From: Microthrixaceae bacterium | Lineage (GTDB): Bacteria > Actinomycetota > Acidimicrobiia > Acidimicrobiales > Microtrichaceae | Direction of reading: 5' to 3' | Length of the DNA: 64,000 nt | Assembly (NCBI GenBank): GCA_023957995.1 | Contig: JAMLGK010000007.1 | Location: forward strand, 85,729-149,728 | Shown: piece by piece, positions 1 to 9,380 of the stretch | Numbering within the stretch: the stretch's first letter is position 1 | Layout of the letters: every line of letters begins with the position of its first letter | Made by a program: the position numbers and the translations under genes | Notes under the pieces: model-generated | What the model was told of the DNA's origin: nothing | The model's database searches: none | The model's input: only the letters and a program-made list of their open reading frames with translations

Positions 1-1328
1 TCGATGACGGACTGCTCGCCACACTCGAGGCCCTACTGGCCCACTTTGCAGCGCCGGACGCATCCGAGGTGCTGCCGGGCACCTCCGATGGGGTCGGGGG
101 CGACTTCGAGTTGCCCCCGCTGCACTCGGGAATCGTCGGTTACATCGGCTACGACGTGGTTCGCGAGGTCGAAGCCCTCGACAGCGCGCCTCCCGATGAT
201 CGCGGGTGGCCCGACGCGGTGCTCTCGGTGATCGGTGAGATCGCGGCCTATGACCACTGGAACGCGCGGGCGACACTGATCGTGAACGCATTCGTGCCGG
301 AGGGATCCGATCCCGGAGCCGTGATGGCCGCCTACGACGACGCCTGTGGACGGCTCGACCAGATGGCGCGGGACGGTGCCCGGACCATCGACGAACCCCT
401 GGTCGACCCGCCGGTCGTCAGCGGTGTGCCCGAGCGGGTTCGGTCGTGCATGCACGACGGTGCCTACCAGCGCGCGGTGACGGTGGCCAAGGAGCACATC
501 GTCGCCGGCGACATCTTCCAGGTGGTCCTCTCCCAGCGCTTCGATGTCGACACCACGGCGGATCCCCTCGACGTCTACAGGGTGCTGCGCCAGATAAACC
601 CCTCGCCGTACATGTACTACGTGCGCGAGCCGGAACTAACCGTGGTGGGTTGTTCGCCCGAGCCCATGGTCCAACTGCTGGGTGATCGCGTGATCTCGAG
701 GCCGATCGCCGGTACCCGCTTCAGGGGTGTCACCGACGCGCACGATCGCCAGCTGGCCGGCGAACTGCTGGAGCATCCCAAGGAACGCGCGGAGCACATC
801 ATGCTGGTGGATCTGGCCCGCAACGACGTCGGGCGTGTGGTCGAGTTCGGCAGCTGCGAGGTCGACGAACTCATGACACTCGAGCGGTACAGCCACGTGA
901 TGCACCTGACCTCGCAGGTGTCGGGACGCCTGGCCGAGGGCCGAACCCCGATCGACGTCCTGAGGGCCACCTTGCCCGCGGGCACGGTGTCGGGGGCCCC
1001 CAAGGTGAGGGCGATGCAGATCATCGACGACCTGGAGGTGACCCGACGCGGTCCGTATGCCGGTGTCGTGGGCTACCTCGACTTCTCGGGCAACATCGAC
1101 ACCGCCATCGCCATCCGGACCATGATCGTGGATCCACCCGACAGCCACGGCGTGCGCCGGGCCTCTGTGCAGGCCGGTGCCGGGGTGGTCGCGGACTCCG
1201 ATCCCGATGACGAGGAGCTGGAGACCAGGAACAAGGCCAAGGCGCTCCTGGTTGCCATTCCTGCAGCCGAGCGCATGACCGCCCAACGTCGCTCCGGCGC
1301 ATCCGACCCGGGAGATGACCACCCATGA
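1..1328 (+). CDS. trpE: Anthranilate synthase component I (TrpE), 5' end outside window
   Basis: Converts chorismate plus ammonia or glutamine to anthranilate, the first step of tryptophan synthesis. The reading frame is open from base 3, so the true start and the N-terminal feedback-inhibition motif lie upstream of the window. The chorismate-binding domain is complete: PSPYMYY near 600-620, LARNDVGR near 816-838 and PAGTVSGAPKVRAM starting at 975 are family signatures, followed by the conserved GxVGYLDFSGNIDTAI stretch. The stop TGA overlaps the ATG of the next gene (ATGA at 1325-1328), so the two are translationally coupled. The other trp genes resume at 7789. Neither trpD nor trpG is seen. 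The related salvage enzymes (PabB, MenF) are less likely given the trp context. Confidence 0.95.
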   Translation, partial: DDGLLATLEALLAHFAAPDASEVLPGTSDGVGGDFELPPLHSGIVGYIGYDVVREVEALDSAPPDDRGWPDAVLSVIGEIAAYDHWNARATLIVNAFVPEGSDPGAVMAAYDDACGRLDQMARDGARTIDEPLVDPPVVSGVPERVRSCMHDGAYQRAVTVAKEHIVAGDIFQVVLSQRFDVDTTADPLDVYRVLRQINPSPYMYYVREPELTVVGCSPEPMVQLLGDRVISRPIAGTRFRGVTDAHDRQLAGELLEHPKERAEHIMLVDLARNDVGRVVEFGSCEVDELMTLERYSHVMHLTSQVSGRLAEGRTPIDVLRATLPAGTVSGAPKVRAMQIIDDLEVTRRGPYAGVVGYLDFSGNIDTAIAIRTMIVDPPDSHGVRRASVQAGAGVVADSDPDDEELETRNKAKALLVAIPAAERMTAQRRSGASDPGDDHP

Positions 1329-2191
1329 GTTCCCAGACCGAGAACGGTTCCCCCGAGCTGGACGCCCCCGTTGCGGGCCGTTGGCCCCGCGACGTGTTGG
1401 TGGTCCGGGGGCCGGACGCGGTGAGCTACCTCCAGGGGCAGGTCTCCGCCGATGTGGTGACCCTGGACGTCGGCCAGTCAACCCTCGGGCTGTTGTTGGC
1501 TCCCACGGGCAAGCTCGAGGGCGTGGTGCGTCTCTGGCGGACCGATGAACACGTCGTCGTGCTCGACACCGATGCCGGTGGTGGTGCCGCTGTCGAGGCA
1601 CGCCTGCGGCGCTTCCTGTTGCGCACAGACGCTGTCATCGAGGCTCTCCGGTGGGAGTGCGTGGTGATCCGCGGGCCGGGCTCGACCGACGTCGACACCG
1701 ACGGGACCGGCGCAGAGCTCGTAGGTCTGGGAATGTGGCCCGGAATCGACGGCATGGATCTGCTCGGCCCAGCCGTCTCACTGCCCCCCGGTGTTGCCGA
1801 GGCTCCCGCGGAGCTGGTCGAGGCCCTGCGGATCCGCGCCGGTTGGCCCACCTTCGGAGCCGAGGTCGACGATTCTGTGATACCTGCGGAGATCGGCCCC
1901 TGGTTGATCACTGCCGCAGTGAGTTTCACCAAGGGCTGCTACGTGGGCCAGGAGTTGACCGCACGAATCGACAGTCGGGGCAACAACGTGCCGCGCAACC
2001 TGCGGGTCCTCGAGTTGCCCCCCGGGGTGACCGCCGCTGTCGGTGACGAGATCTCGCTGGCCGGAGAGGACCCCACGGTGGTCGGGGTCGTCACCAGCGC
2101 CGCGGTCGACCCGAGGTCGGGCACCACGATCGCACTCGGCTTCGTCAAGCGCTCGGTGGGGGAGTCCGCCGAGTTGCGGGCGGGCTCCTAG
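1325..2191 (+). CDS. ygfZ: YgfZ/GcvT-like folate-binding protein
   Basis: This 288-aa protein belongs to the GcvT-related folate-binding family, which supports iron-sulfur enzymes such as the methylthiotransferase MiaB in other bacteria. The diagnostic K-G-C-Y-x-G-Q-E motif is at residues 203-210 (KGCYVGQE), followed by a C-terminal barrel-like segment. Its ATG overlaps the trpE stop by 4 bp. Two iron-sulfur methylthiotransferases, rimO and miaB, lie elsewhere in this window, so a maintenance role for them is plausible but inferred. The stop codon overlaps the stop of the convergent lipoprotein gene by 2 bp, leaving no room for an intergenic terminator. Confidence 0.88.
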   Translation: MSSQTENGSPELDAPVAGRWPRDVLVVRGPDAVSYLQGQVSADVVTLDVGQSTLGLLLAPTGKLEGVVRLWRTDEHVVVLDTDAGGGAAVEARLRRFLLRTDAVIEALRWECVVIRGPGSTDVDTDGTGAELVGLGMWPGIDGMDLLGPAVSLPPGVAEAPAELVEALRIRAGWPTFGAEVDDSVIPAEIGPWLITAAVSFTKGCYVGQELTARIDSRGNNVPRNLRVLELPPGVTAAVGDEISLAGEDPTVVGVVTSAAVDPRSGTTIALGFVKRSVGESAELRAGS

Positions 2192-3399
2192 GGCAGTCCG
2201 TCGAGCATCGGCGGGACCAGCTCGGTGCGGAGTTCGATCACGGGCTCGTCCGGGGCACCTCCGGCCCGTAGCGAGGAGCCGGGCAGTGAGTACGGGTCGG
2301 CAGCACCGAGGTCTACCCCGTAGCCCTGGTCCGCCAACGCCGCGACGCTGAGCCGACTCAGTTTGGTGGGAGCGGATCCGAGGTAGCCGGTCATGAGCTC
2401 ATCTCCGAACACCGACTCCCGCCAGTGGCCCAGGGCCGTGCCCGCACCGCCCTCGTTCTCCACCGGGACCAGCCCGGTGCCGCCGAGCTCCGCGTAGGCA
2501 GCGATCCCCGCCGACCCGGTGTAGGCGGGATTGAACAGCGGATCGTTGATGCGGCCGGTCAGTGCCCAGCTCCCGCCGAGACCGAGCACGTGGCCCATCT
2601 CGTGGAGGATCACGTCGTCCAACCGACCCGATGCCGCGAGCGAGCTCAGGTCGGCGGTGTCGAACTGCATGATCCCGTAGTAGGGCAGCCAGTTGCCGGG
2701 TCGGATGAGTATCCCTCCGGCTGACCCGAGGACCTTTCCGGGTCCGTCGATGGCCGTGTCCCTGGCGTCGATGAGCAGATCGTCGACGGTCCCGTTGAAC
2801 GGCAGGTTCCAGCCCACGATCCCGCCGGGCAGGTCGAGTGCCACGTCGGGAACACCGGCGGTGATCACCTGCTCCCAGCGAAGGGCTGCGTCCTCGAATG
2901 CCTGTTGGAACGCGGGATCCATCGCGGGATCGAGGCGCAGGGTGATCTCGAAGTCCTCCGCAGTTGCGGGGAGCACCGAGATGTCGACCGAAGCGGTCAC
3001 CGGTGCGAACTCGCCGTCGCTCACCTCGATGGTGGCGGTGCGGCTCTCCGCGGTCGGGATCTGCACCAGCACCGAATCGGCGGAGGTGCAGGGTGTGAAG
3101 GTGCGGTCGATCGATCCATCGCCGTCGATGTCGATCCGGCATGTGAGCGCGTCGTTGTTGGGATCGGCCACGTTGAAACGGAGCACGCCCAGCACGGGAG
3201 CCTCGTTGCGTGGGGTCAGGAAGCGGAACGCCGACACGGTCGGGGGTCCCGGCGGTGCGGGGGCGGACGGCGCAGGTGTGCAGGCGGCCGCCAGCAGGGC
3301 GGTGCCCGCGAGGGCCGCCAGCAGCGAGGTCGCTGCGACTCTCCGGGGGCGCTGCATGCCCGGGACAGAACACGGCTTGTGGAACCGGCTGGCGATCAT
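2188..3399 (-). CDS. Leishmanolysin-like zinc metallopeptidase lipoprotein
   Basis: A 403-aa exported protein. The N-terminus has basic residues, a hydrophobic stretch and a lipobox ending LLAAAC (Cys about 40), then a Pro/Ala-rich linker, so it is probably lipid-anchored outside the cytoplasmic membrane. A beta-sandwich-like region with Asp-rich segments precedes the catalytic part. The zinc site is HEMGH at residues 266-270. The downstream block [14 protein letters not shown] places a third-ligand candidate at His325, as in bacterial leishmanolysin-like (M8) peptidases, and the metzincin third His position is Gly276. The ATG at 3399 has a good ribosome site (AGGAG, 5 nt spacing); Met15 is a weaker alternative. 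Substrate unknown. Confidence 0.8.
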   Translation of the reverse strand: MIASRFHKPCSVPGMQRPRRVAATSLLAALAGTALLAAACTPAPSAPAPPGPPTVSAFRFLTPRNEAPVLGVLRFNVADPNNDALTCRIDIDGDGSIDRTFTPCTSADSVLVQIPTAESRTATIEVSDGEFAPVTASVDISVLPATAEDFEITLRLDPAMDPAFQQAFEDAALRWEQVITAGVPDVALDLPGGIVGWNLPFNGTVDDLLIDARDTAIDGPGKVLGSAGGILIRPGNWLPYYGIMQFDTADLSSLAASGRLDDVILHEMGHVLGLGGSWALTGRINDPLFNPAYTGSAGIAAYAELGGTGLVPVENEGGAGTALGHWRESVFGDELMTGYLGSAPTKLSRLSVAALADQGYGVDLGAADPYSLPGSSLRAGGAPDEPVIELRTELVPPMLDGLP

Positions 3400-3466
3400 C
3401 GGTGCTCCTGGGAACGGCTGACCCTGAGATGGTACGCGTTGGCACGCGACGGCTTCTGCGATGTCC

Positions 3467-3498
3467 TACGGTCGCGCTCCAGACCCGACTACCGAGAG
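3467..3498 (+). promoter_or_regulatory. Probable promoter and ribosome site of trpB2
   Basis: A TANNNT-type -10 box (TACGGT, 3467-3472) is followed by a leader of about 25-30 nt with a GAGAGG ribosome site (3494-3499) ahead of the ATG at 3505. It is therefore a leadered transcript, unlike many neighbours. Confidence 0.4.
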
Positions 3499-3504
3499 GC
3501 TCCG

Positions 3505-4869
3505 ATGAGCGAGACGAACCGCTACCTGTTGGACGACGACCAGATGCCCACCTCCTGGTACAACATCATCCCCGATCTCCCCGAGCCACCCCCGCCGCCG
3601 CTCCACCCGGCGACACAGCAACCGATCGGACCGGACGACCTCGCACCGTTGTTCCCGATGGACCTGATCCTCCAGGAGGTGTCCACCGAGTCCTACATCG
3701 AGATCCCCGACGAGGTGCAGGACGTCTACAAGCTCTGGCGCGCCACTCCGTTGCACCGCGCACACCGACTCGAGCGGGCACTCGGCACGCCGGCGAGGAT
3801 CTACTACAAGTACGAGGGCGTCAGTCCCGCGGGTTCCCACAAGCCGAACACGGCGGTGCCGCAGGCGTTCTACAACGCCAAGGCCGGTGTCAAGAAGCTC
3901 ACGACCGAGACCGGAGCGGGTCAGTGGGGCACGGCGCTCGCGTTCGCATGTGCGCAGTTCGATCTCGAGTGCGAGGTCTGGCAGGTGCGAGCCTCCTATG
4001 ACCAGAAGCCCTACCGCAGGGCGATGATGCAGGCCTTCGGTGCCTCGGTTCATCCGTCGCCCTCGGAGATCACCGAGTTCGGACGCAAGATCCTCGCCGA
4101 CACACCGGACTCACCCGGCAGCCTCGGCATCGCCATCTCCGAGGCCGTCGAGGTCGCTGCGCAGAACCCCGAGGTTCGCTATGCCCTCGGATCGGTGCTC
4201 AACCACGTGCTGTTGCACCAGACGGTCATCGGCGAGGAGGCGATCAAACAGCTCGCGCTGGCGGGAGACTCCCCTGACGTGATCATCGGGTGCACCGGTG
4301 GCGGATCCAACTTCGGGGGCCTGGCGTTCCCCTTCCTGCGCGAGAAGCTCGCGGGCAACCTGGATGTCACCATCCGTGCCGTCGAACCGAAGTCCTGCCC
4401 AACCCTCACCAAGGGCACCTACACCTATGACTACGGCGACACCGCGGGGATGACCCCGTTGGTGAAGATGCACACCCTGGGCCACGACTTCATTCCGGAT
4501 CCCATCCACGCCGGGGGCCTGCGCTACCACGGGATGAGCCCGCTCCTGTCGCACATCTACGAGCTGGGCCTGATCGAGGCCGAGGCCCGGCCCCAGACCG
4601 AGTGCTTCGCGGCGGGGGTGCAGTTCGCCCGCACGGAGGGCATCGTGCCCGCTCCGGAACCCACCCATGCGTTGGCAGCCACGGTCGACGAGGCGCTGCG
4701 CTGCAAGGAGACCGGTGAGGACAAGGTGATCCTCACCGCCATGTGCGGTCACGGGATGCTCGACATGGCCGCCTACGACGCCTACTTCGCGGGCGAGCTG
4801 GTCGACCACGAGTACCCCGACGAGGCGATCCAGGATGCGCTCACCAGGCTTCCACAGATGGATCTCTGA
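3505..4869 (+). CDS. trpB2: TrpB2-type tryptophan synthase beta-like PLP enzyme
   Basis: A 454-aa fold-type II PLP enzyme of the TrpB2 (TrpB-like) family, distinct from the canonical TrpB at 9381. TrpB2 enzymes join indole and serine-type substrates and often work without TrpA. The long proline-rich N-terminal extension (residues 20-70) is typical. The PLP Schiff-base lysine is Lys113 in GSHKPNTA, and the cofactor phosphate loop is CTGGGSN (263-269). The start is the ATG at 3505 with GAGAGG upstream; the open frame extends further 5', but that part runs antisense over the lipoprotein. Its TGA overlaps the next ATG (TGATG), coupling it to xylose isomerase. Whether it makes tryptophan or salvages indole here is unknown. 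Confidence 0.88.
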   Translation: MSETNRYLLDDDQMPTSWYNIIPDLPEPPPPPLHPATQQPIGPDDLAPLFPMDLILQEVSTESYIEIPDEVQDVYKLWRATPLHRAHRLERALGTPARIYYKYEGVSPAGSHKPNTAVPQAFYNAKAGVKKLTTETGAGQWGTALAFACAQFDLECEVWQVRASYDQKPYRRAMMQAFGASVHPSPSEITEFGRKILADTPDSPGSLGIAISEAVEVAAQNPEVRYALGSVLNHVLLHQTVIGEEAIKQLALAGDSPDVIIGCTGGGSNFGGLAFPFLREKLAGNLDVTIRAVEPKSCPTLTKGTYTYDYGDTAGMTPLVKMHTLGHDFIPDPIHAGGLRYHGMSPLLSHIYELGLIEAEARPQTECFAAGVQFARTEGIVPAPEPTHALAATVDEALRCKETGEDKVILTAMCGHGMLDMAAYDAYFAGELVDHEYPDEAIQDALTRLPQMDL

Positions 4870-6230
4870 TGGCGGGTGGATCTCCGGTGGGAGGCGACCC
4901 GCCACCGTTCTTCGCGGAGGTTCCCGAACCGATCGAGTTCGAGGGGCTCGACACCGACAACCCGCTCGCGTTCCGCTGGTACGACGCGCAGCGCGAGGTC
5001 GGTGGCCACACGATGGCCGAACAGCTCCGCTTCGCGGTGTCCTACTGGCACAGCTTCGCTGCTGACGGCGCGGACATGTTCGGTTCGGGTACCTGGGACC
5101 GGCCCTGGCTCGACGCCTCGCCCGAGGACGCCATGACGGCGGCTCACCAGAAGATGGCTGCCGCGTTCGAGTTCATGGAGAAGCTCGGCGCACCCTTCAT
5201 GTGCTTCCACGACCGCGACATAGCTCCCGAGGGATCCACCTTCGCCGAGACCCGCTCGCGCCTGGCCGAGATGGGCGACGCGATGGCAGTCCACATGGAA
5301 CGGAGCGGGATCAGGCTGCTCTGGGGTACGGCCAACCTGTTCTCACACCCGCGGTACCGCTCCGGCGCGGCCACGAACCCCGATCCCGAGGTGTTCGCGC
5401 ACGCTGCTGCGCAGGTGGCCGATGCGATGGAACTCACCAAGCGCCTCGGTGGCGCCAACTACGTGCTCTGGGGCGGCCGCGAGGGCTACGACACCTTGTT
5501 GACCACCGACTACAAGCGTGAGCTCGAGCAACTCGCACGGTTCCTGACCATGGCGGTGGAGCACAAGCATCGGATCGGCTTCGACGGCCCGTTGCTGATC
5601 GAACCGAAGCCGTTCGAACCCCTGAAACACCACTACGACCGTGATGTCGCAACCGTCATCGGATTCCTCGAACGCCACGACCTGCTCGGTGAGGTGATGT
5701 TGAACGTGGAGGTGAACCACGCAACCCTCGCCGGACACGACGCTGCGCACGAGGTCGCCACCGCGGCCGCGCTCGGCGGTTTCTGTTCGATCGATGCCAA
5801 CAGTGGCGATGACCGACTGGGCTGGGACGTGGACCGGTTCCCGGTCTCGGTGGAGCAGATGTCGCTGGTGATGCTCGAGGTGCTGCGCGCCGGCGGGTTC
5901 ACCACCGGCGGGCTCAACTTCGATGCCAAGCTGCGTAGGCAGTCGACCGACCGTGTGGACCTGTTCCACGCACACATCGGCGGTATGGACACGATGGCGC
6001 ATGCCCTCGTGGTGGCCGACGAACTCATCGATGACGAGACCTTCGGTCGGCTCCGCGCAGGTCGCTACCTCGGCTGGAACGACGATCTGGGCAGGTCGAT
6101 CCTCGGAGGTGAGGTCAGCCTGGCCGACCTAGCGGACCGTGCTGCCGGGGTGGGGGCCCCCGAAGGGCGCTCGGGGGACCAGGAACGTGCGGAGAACCTG
6201 GTTGCTGCGGTGATCGACCGCGTGCGCTGA
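4869..6230 (+). CDS. xylA: Xylose isomerase
   Basis: Interconverts D-xylose and D-xylulose in the cytoplasm. At 453 aa it matches the longer class II type. The N-terminus carries the family sequence pattern NPLAFRWYDAQREVGGHTM and the hydrophobic AVSYWHSF. The catalytic His-Asp pair is in CFHDRD (His114, Asp117), metal ligands include Glu245 in IEPKP, and the NVEVNHATLAGHD and DANSGDDRLGWD blocks complete the site. The start ATG overlaps the trpB2 stop and the end overlaps the xylB start, so trpB2-xylA-xylB form one unit. No xylose transporter or XylR-type regulator is visible nearby. Confidence 0.95.
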   Translation: MAGGSPVGGDPPPFFAEVPEPIEFEGLDTDNPLAFRWYDAQREVGGHTMAEQLRFAVSYWHSFAADGADMFGSGTWDRPWLDASPEDAMTAAHQKMAAAFEFMEKLGAPFMCFHDRDIAPEGSTFAETRSRLAEMGDAMAVHMERSGIRLLWGTANLFSHPRYRSGAATNPDPEVFAHAAAQVADAMELTKRLGGANYVLWGGREGYDTLLTTDYKRELEQLARFLTMAVEHKHRIGFDGPLLIEPKPFEPLKHHYDRDVATVIGFLERHDLLGEVMLNVEVNHATLAGHDAAHEVATAAALGGFCSIDANSGDDRLGWDVDRFPVSVEQMSLVMLEVLRAGGFTTGGLNFDAKLRRQSTDRVDLFHAHIGGMDTMAHALVVADELIDDETFGRLRAGRYLGWNDDLGRSILGGEVSLADLADRAAGVGAPEGRSGDQERAENLVAAVIDRVR

Positions 6231-7768
6231 TGCGACCGGTGGTGCTCGGGGTGGATTCCTCCACCGGTTCCACCAAGGTCGAGGCACGCGCCCTCGAAGA
6301 CGGTGACTTGCTCGGAGTGGGGCGCTCGCCCCACCCCGCCACCACGCCGCCGCGGTCGGAGCAGGACCCTGCAGTGTGGTGGGCGGCGCTCGTCGACGCG
6401 GTGGCGCAGCTGGGAGATCTCCGCGAAGCGGTCGTGGCGATGTCGGTGGCCGGTCAACAGCACGGCCTGGTGGTGACCGATGCGACTGGAGTGCCGCTGC
6501 GGCCGGCGAAACTCTGGAACGACACCGAGTCAGCTCCCCAGGCCGACCGGATGGTGGCCGAGATCGGCGCGCAGCGCTGGGCGAGTGAGTGCGGCTCGGT
6601 CCCCGTGGCTGCGTTCACGATCACGAAACTCGCATGGTTGGCCGAGAACGAGCCGACCGTGCTGGCCGGCACCGAGCGGGTGTTCCTGCCCCACGACTGG
6701 CTCACCTTCTGCCTCACCGGCGAGCACGTGACCGACCGGGGCGACGCCTCGGGGACCGGCTGGTACCGAGCCACGCCGGCCAGAGGTTCCGGACCGGGCG
6801 TCGCGGTGGCGGACGACGTCATCGAACGTGCGCTCGGCGGCGCCGCCGATCCGGTCTCCTCCGGTGAACCTGCAACCGCAGGCCCGGACACTCCGGAGGG
6901 CCTCTCGAGGGGCACGGTGTGGCCGGACTGGCTGGGCGCCCGGCTGCCGCGGGTGCTCGGTCCGGTCGAGCCCGCAGGACGGCTCACACCTGGCGCAGCG
7001 GCGGAACTGGGGCTTCCCGTTGAGGTCGTGGTGGGTCCCGGAACGGGCGACAACATGGCCGCGGCACTGGGCCTGGGGCTCCGAACCGGTGACGTGGTGT
7101 TCTCCCTGGGCACCTCGGGCACCGTCTACACGGTGTCCTCGGAGGCGCCTGCCGACCCGAGCGGGGCCGTGGCGGGGTTCGCGGATGCAACCGGACGGTT
7201 CCTGCCCCTGGTCTGCACCCTGAACGCTACCAAGGTGACCGATACGGTCGCCGCCTGGCTGGGCACGGACCCGGCGGGGCTCTCCGCATTGGCCCTGCAG
7301 GCCGATCCGTCCTCTCGGAGCATCCCCACGCTGGTTCCGTACTTCGATGGCGAACGCACGCCGAACCTGCCCGAGGCCACCGGGGCCCTGTCCGGCCTGC
7401 GGACCGAAACCACGCGCGAAGAGCTGGCGCTGGCGGCACACGACGGCGTACTGCAGGGTCTGATTGCGGGTCGGGCGGCCCTGAAGCGTGACGCCGCAGG
7501 GTTCGACGCCCGGACCCTGCTCGTCGGCGGCGGTGCACGTTCAGAGGCCTATCGGCAACGTCTCGCGGACCTGCTCGGCACTTCGGTGACGGTGCCCGAC
7601 GACGTCGAATCGGTCGCTGCTGGCGCCGCGGTCCAGGCGGCGGCGGTCGAATCACTCCACCGGGTCGACCAGCGCGGTCGGGCCTCGACGGACGTGCCCG
7701 AGCTGTTGGCGGAATTCGCCACACGATGGGGCCTCGGCAGCGGCCAAAGCATCCCTGCGCGGGTCTGA
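6230..7768 (+). CDS. xylB: Xylulokinase
   Basis: A 512-aa FGGY-family carbohydrate kinase that phosphorylates D-xylulose to xylulose 5-phosphate for the pentose phosphate pathway. The N-terminal phosphate-binding loop is GVDSSTGSTKVE, the substrate block MSVAGQQHGLV is typical of xylulokinases, and the catalytic Asp is probably Asp274 in GTGDNMAAALG. ATP-binding segments FSLGTSGTVY and LVGGGARS follow. Its ATG overlaps the xylA stop, consistent with joint expression. Assignment to xylulose rather than another sugar rests on the adjacent isomerase. Confidence 0.94.
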   Translation: MRPVVLGVDSSTGSTKVEARALEDGDLLGVGRSPHPATTPPRSEQDPAVWWAALVDAVAQLGDLREAVVAMSVAGQQHGLVVTDATGVPLRPAKLWNDTESAPQADRMVAEIGAQRWASECGSVPVAAFTITKLAWLAENEPTVLAGTERVFLPHDWLTFCLTGEHVTDRGDASGTGWYRATPARGSGPGVAVADDVIERALGGAADPVSSGEPATAGPDTPEGLSRGTVWPDWLGARLPRVLGPVEPAGRLTPGAAAELGLPVEVVVGPGTGDNMAAALGLGLRTGDVVFSLGTSGTVYTVSSEAPADPSGAVAGFADATGRFLPLVCTLNATKVTDTVAAWLGTDPAGLSALALQADPSSRSIPTLVPYFDGERTPNLPEATGALSGLRTETTREELALAAHDGVLQGLIAGRAALKRDAAGFDARTLLVGGGARSEAYRQRLADLLGTSVTVPDDVESVAAGAAVQAAAVESLHRVDQRGRASTDVPELLAEFATRWGLGSGQSIPARV

Positions 7769-7776
7769 CCGTCTGC

Positions 7777-7788
7777 CAAGATCGGTTG
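7777..7788 (+). promoter_or_regulatory. Weak leaderless promoter candidate for trpC
   Basis: CAAGAT (7777-7782), one base off the TANNNT pattern, sits 6 nt before the GTG of trpC, the same spacing as stronger examples in this window. No ribosome site is visible upstream of the GTG. Confidence 0.3.
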
Positions 7789-8583
7789 GTGGCGACCTAC
7801 CTCGACCGGATACTGCGACACCACCGTGAACGGGCGCGCGACGACTCGCGTCCGCTCGGGAGGTTGGTCGAGCTGGCCGCCGAACGGCGGGACCAGGACC
7901 CGCCCCGCCCATTCGCCGCCCGTCTGGTGGCATCGCCCTCCCTGGCGGTCATAGCGGAGGTGAAACGCCGGTCGCCGAGCAAGGGAGACCTCGCCGTGGC
8001 GCTCGACCCGGCCGAACTGGCGCGCACCTATGAGCGGGCCGGGGCCAGCTGCCTGTCGGTGCTCACCGATGGACCGCACTTCGGTGGGTCCCCCGAGGAC
8101 CTCAGGGCGGCGCGCGGAGCGGTCTCGCTGCCGGTCATCCGCAAGGACTTCACCGTCGCCCCGAACGATGTGGCGGATGCCTGCATCATGGGAGCCGACG
8201 CAGTTCTGCTCATCGCTGCCGCGCTCGACGACTCCGAACTCGGTGAGCTGGACGGCCTGGCGGGGGAGTTGGGGCTCGATGCCCTGATCGAGGTGCACGA
8301 CGAGGCCGAACTCGAGCGGGCCCTGGGCTGTACCAGGGGGAACCTGGTCGGCGTCAACCAGCGTGACCTGGTCACCTTCGAGGTCGACCAGCAACGTGCG
8401 GTACGGGTGGCGGGAGCGATCCCCGCCGGGACGGTGAAGGTCGCCGAATCAGGTGTGCGGGGCCGCTCCGACGCGCAGGCCCTGGCCGATTCGGGCTATG
8501 ACGCGGTGCTGGTGGGCGAGCACCTGGTGACCTCGCGCGATCCGGCTGCAACTCTCACCGAGTTGCTGGTTCAACGGCGGTAA
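7789..8583 (+). CDS. trpC: Indole-3-glycerol-phosphate synthase
   Basis: A 264-aa TIM-barrel enzyme that closes carboxyphenylamino-deoxyribulose phosphate to indole-3-glycerol phosphate. Signatures are AVIAEVKRRSPSKG with catalytic Lys59, LTDGPHFGGS, PVIRKDF, LIEVHDE, VGVNQRDL and KVAESGV. The GTG at 7789 is chosen because family members begin with a similar YLDRI sequence and a -10-like box precedes it. It starts 20 nt after xylB and heads the contiguous trpC-F-B-A set. The TAA stop is itself part of the trpF -10 box. Confidence 0.95.
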   Translation: MATYLDRILRHHRERARDDSRPLGRLVELAAERRDQDPPRPFAARLVASPSLAVIAEVKRRSPSKGDLAVALDPAELARTYERAGASCLSVLTDGPHFGGSPEDLRAARGAVSLPVIRKDFTVAPNDVADACIMGADAVLLIAAALDDSELGELDGLAGELGLDALIEVHDEAELERALGCTRGNLVGVNQRDLVTFEVDQQRAVRVAGAIPAGTVKVAESGVRGRSDAQALADSGYDAVLVGEHLVTSRDPAATLTELLVQRR

Positions 8584-8592
8584 CGTCGCTCC
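8581..8592 (+). promoter_or_regulatory. Leaderless promoter of trpF embedded in the trpC stop
   Basis: TAACGT (8581-8586) matches TANNNT, and its first three bases are the trpC stop codon. The trpF ATG follows after 6 nt with no Shine-Dalgarno. This suggests an internal start for trpF-B-A. Confidence 0.5.
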
Positions 8593-9282
8593 ATGTTCGT
8601 AAAGATCTGCGGCATCACCAACGAAGAGGATGCTCTCACCGTGGTGGGTCTCGGCGCGGATGCCGTGGGGTTCGTCTTCGCCCCCAGCTCGCGGCAGGTG
8701 ACGATCGGTACGGCCCGCGACATCGTCAAGCGGCTGCCCGCGGACGTGCTGTCGATCGGGGTGTTCCGTGACCAGGCTCCCTCGGAGGTCGTGCGCACGG
8801 TGTTGGAGGTCGGGCTGTCGGGTGCACAACTACACGGCCACGAGACCCCTGCAGACGCACTGCAGGTCCGAAAGGCCGCCAAGGTGCTGCTGGTGGCCTT
8901 TCCCGCTGGTGATCCCGGTCTGGCCCATGTGGACGACTACCGGGCCGATGCGGTCCTCCTGGATGCGCCGGCGCCGGGTTCCGGTCACGTCTTCGACTGG
9001 TCCCTCGCCGAGTCGATCCCGATGGGCAAGCGGGTGATCCTCGCCGGAGGGCTGACTCCCGACAACGTGGCCGACGGCATCGCCACGGTGCGTCCATGGG
9101 GCGTCGATGTGTCGAGCGGCGTGGAGGTCACCGGCGACCCGACCCGCAAGGACCCCGTGAAGGTCCACGCCTTCATCCGGGCCGCACGTGGGGTCGGTGG
9201 CTCCGAGGGGAACGACCGGTCCTCCGAACCCGAGATCGACCTCTCGCGGGCGCCGTTCGACTGGGCCGAACAGGGCGACTGA
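8593..9282 (+). CDS. trpF: Phosphoribosylanthranilate isomerase
   Basis: A 229-aa TIM-barrel isomerase of the tryptophan pathway that makes carboxyphenylamino-deoxyribulose phosphate. The N-terminal VKICGIT carries the catalytic Cys6. [10 protein letters not shown] and [12 protein letters not shown] are the phosphate-binding strands, and the general acid Asp lies in [11 protein letters not shown]. The C-terminus has about 25 extra charged residues beyond the barrel. It is a separate gene, not fused to trpC as in enterics. A leaderless promoter box overlaps the trpC stop, so it may be expressed both with and without trpC. Confidence 0.95.
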   Translation: MFVKICGITNEEDALTVVGLGADAVGFVFAPSSRQVTIGTARDIVKRLPADVLSIGVFRDQAPSEVVRTVLEVGLSGAQLHGHETPADALQVRKAAKVLLVAFPAGDPGLAHVDDYRADAVLLDAPAPGSGHVFDWSLAESIPMGKRVILAGGLTPDNVADGIATVRPWGVDVSSGVEVTGDPTRKDPVKVHAFIRAARGVGGSEGNDRSSEPEIDLSRAPFDWAEQGD

Positions 9283-9367
9283 GCGAGCGGGCCCGAAACG
9301 CCCGCCACCACTGCGGGCACCACGTGGTGACCCGCAAAGCGAGTCGTGCCGCCGCCCGCGCTGCCGG

Positions 9368-9380
9368 TACGTTGGCGAGC
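9368..9380 (+). promoter_or_regulatory. Leaderless promoter of trpB
   Basis: TACGTT (9368-9373) matches TANNNT and is followed by 7 nt and then the GTG at 9381. This spacing favours the GTG over the ATG at 9420 as the start of trpB. Confidence 0.5.

Noticed and set aside
4..231. Short plus-strand frame at the window start
   Set aside because: It overlaps trpE in another frame; trpE is open from base 3 with clear homology.
2905..3504. Extended N-terminus of TrpB2
   Set aside because: The upstream part runs antisense through the lipoprotein gene, and homologue-like sequence starts at the ATG at 3505.
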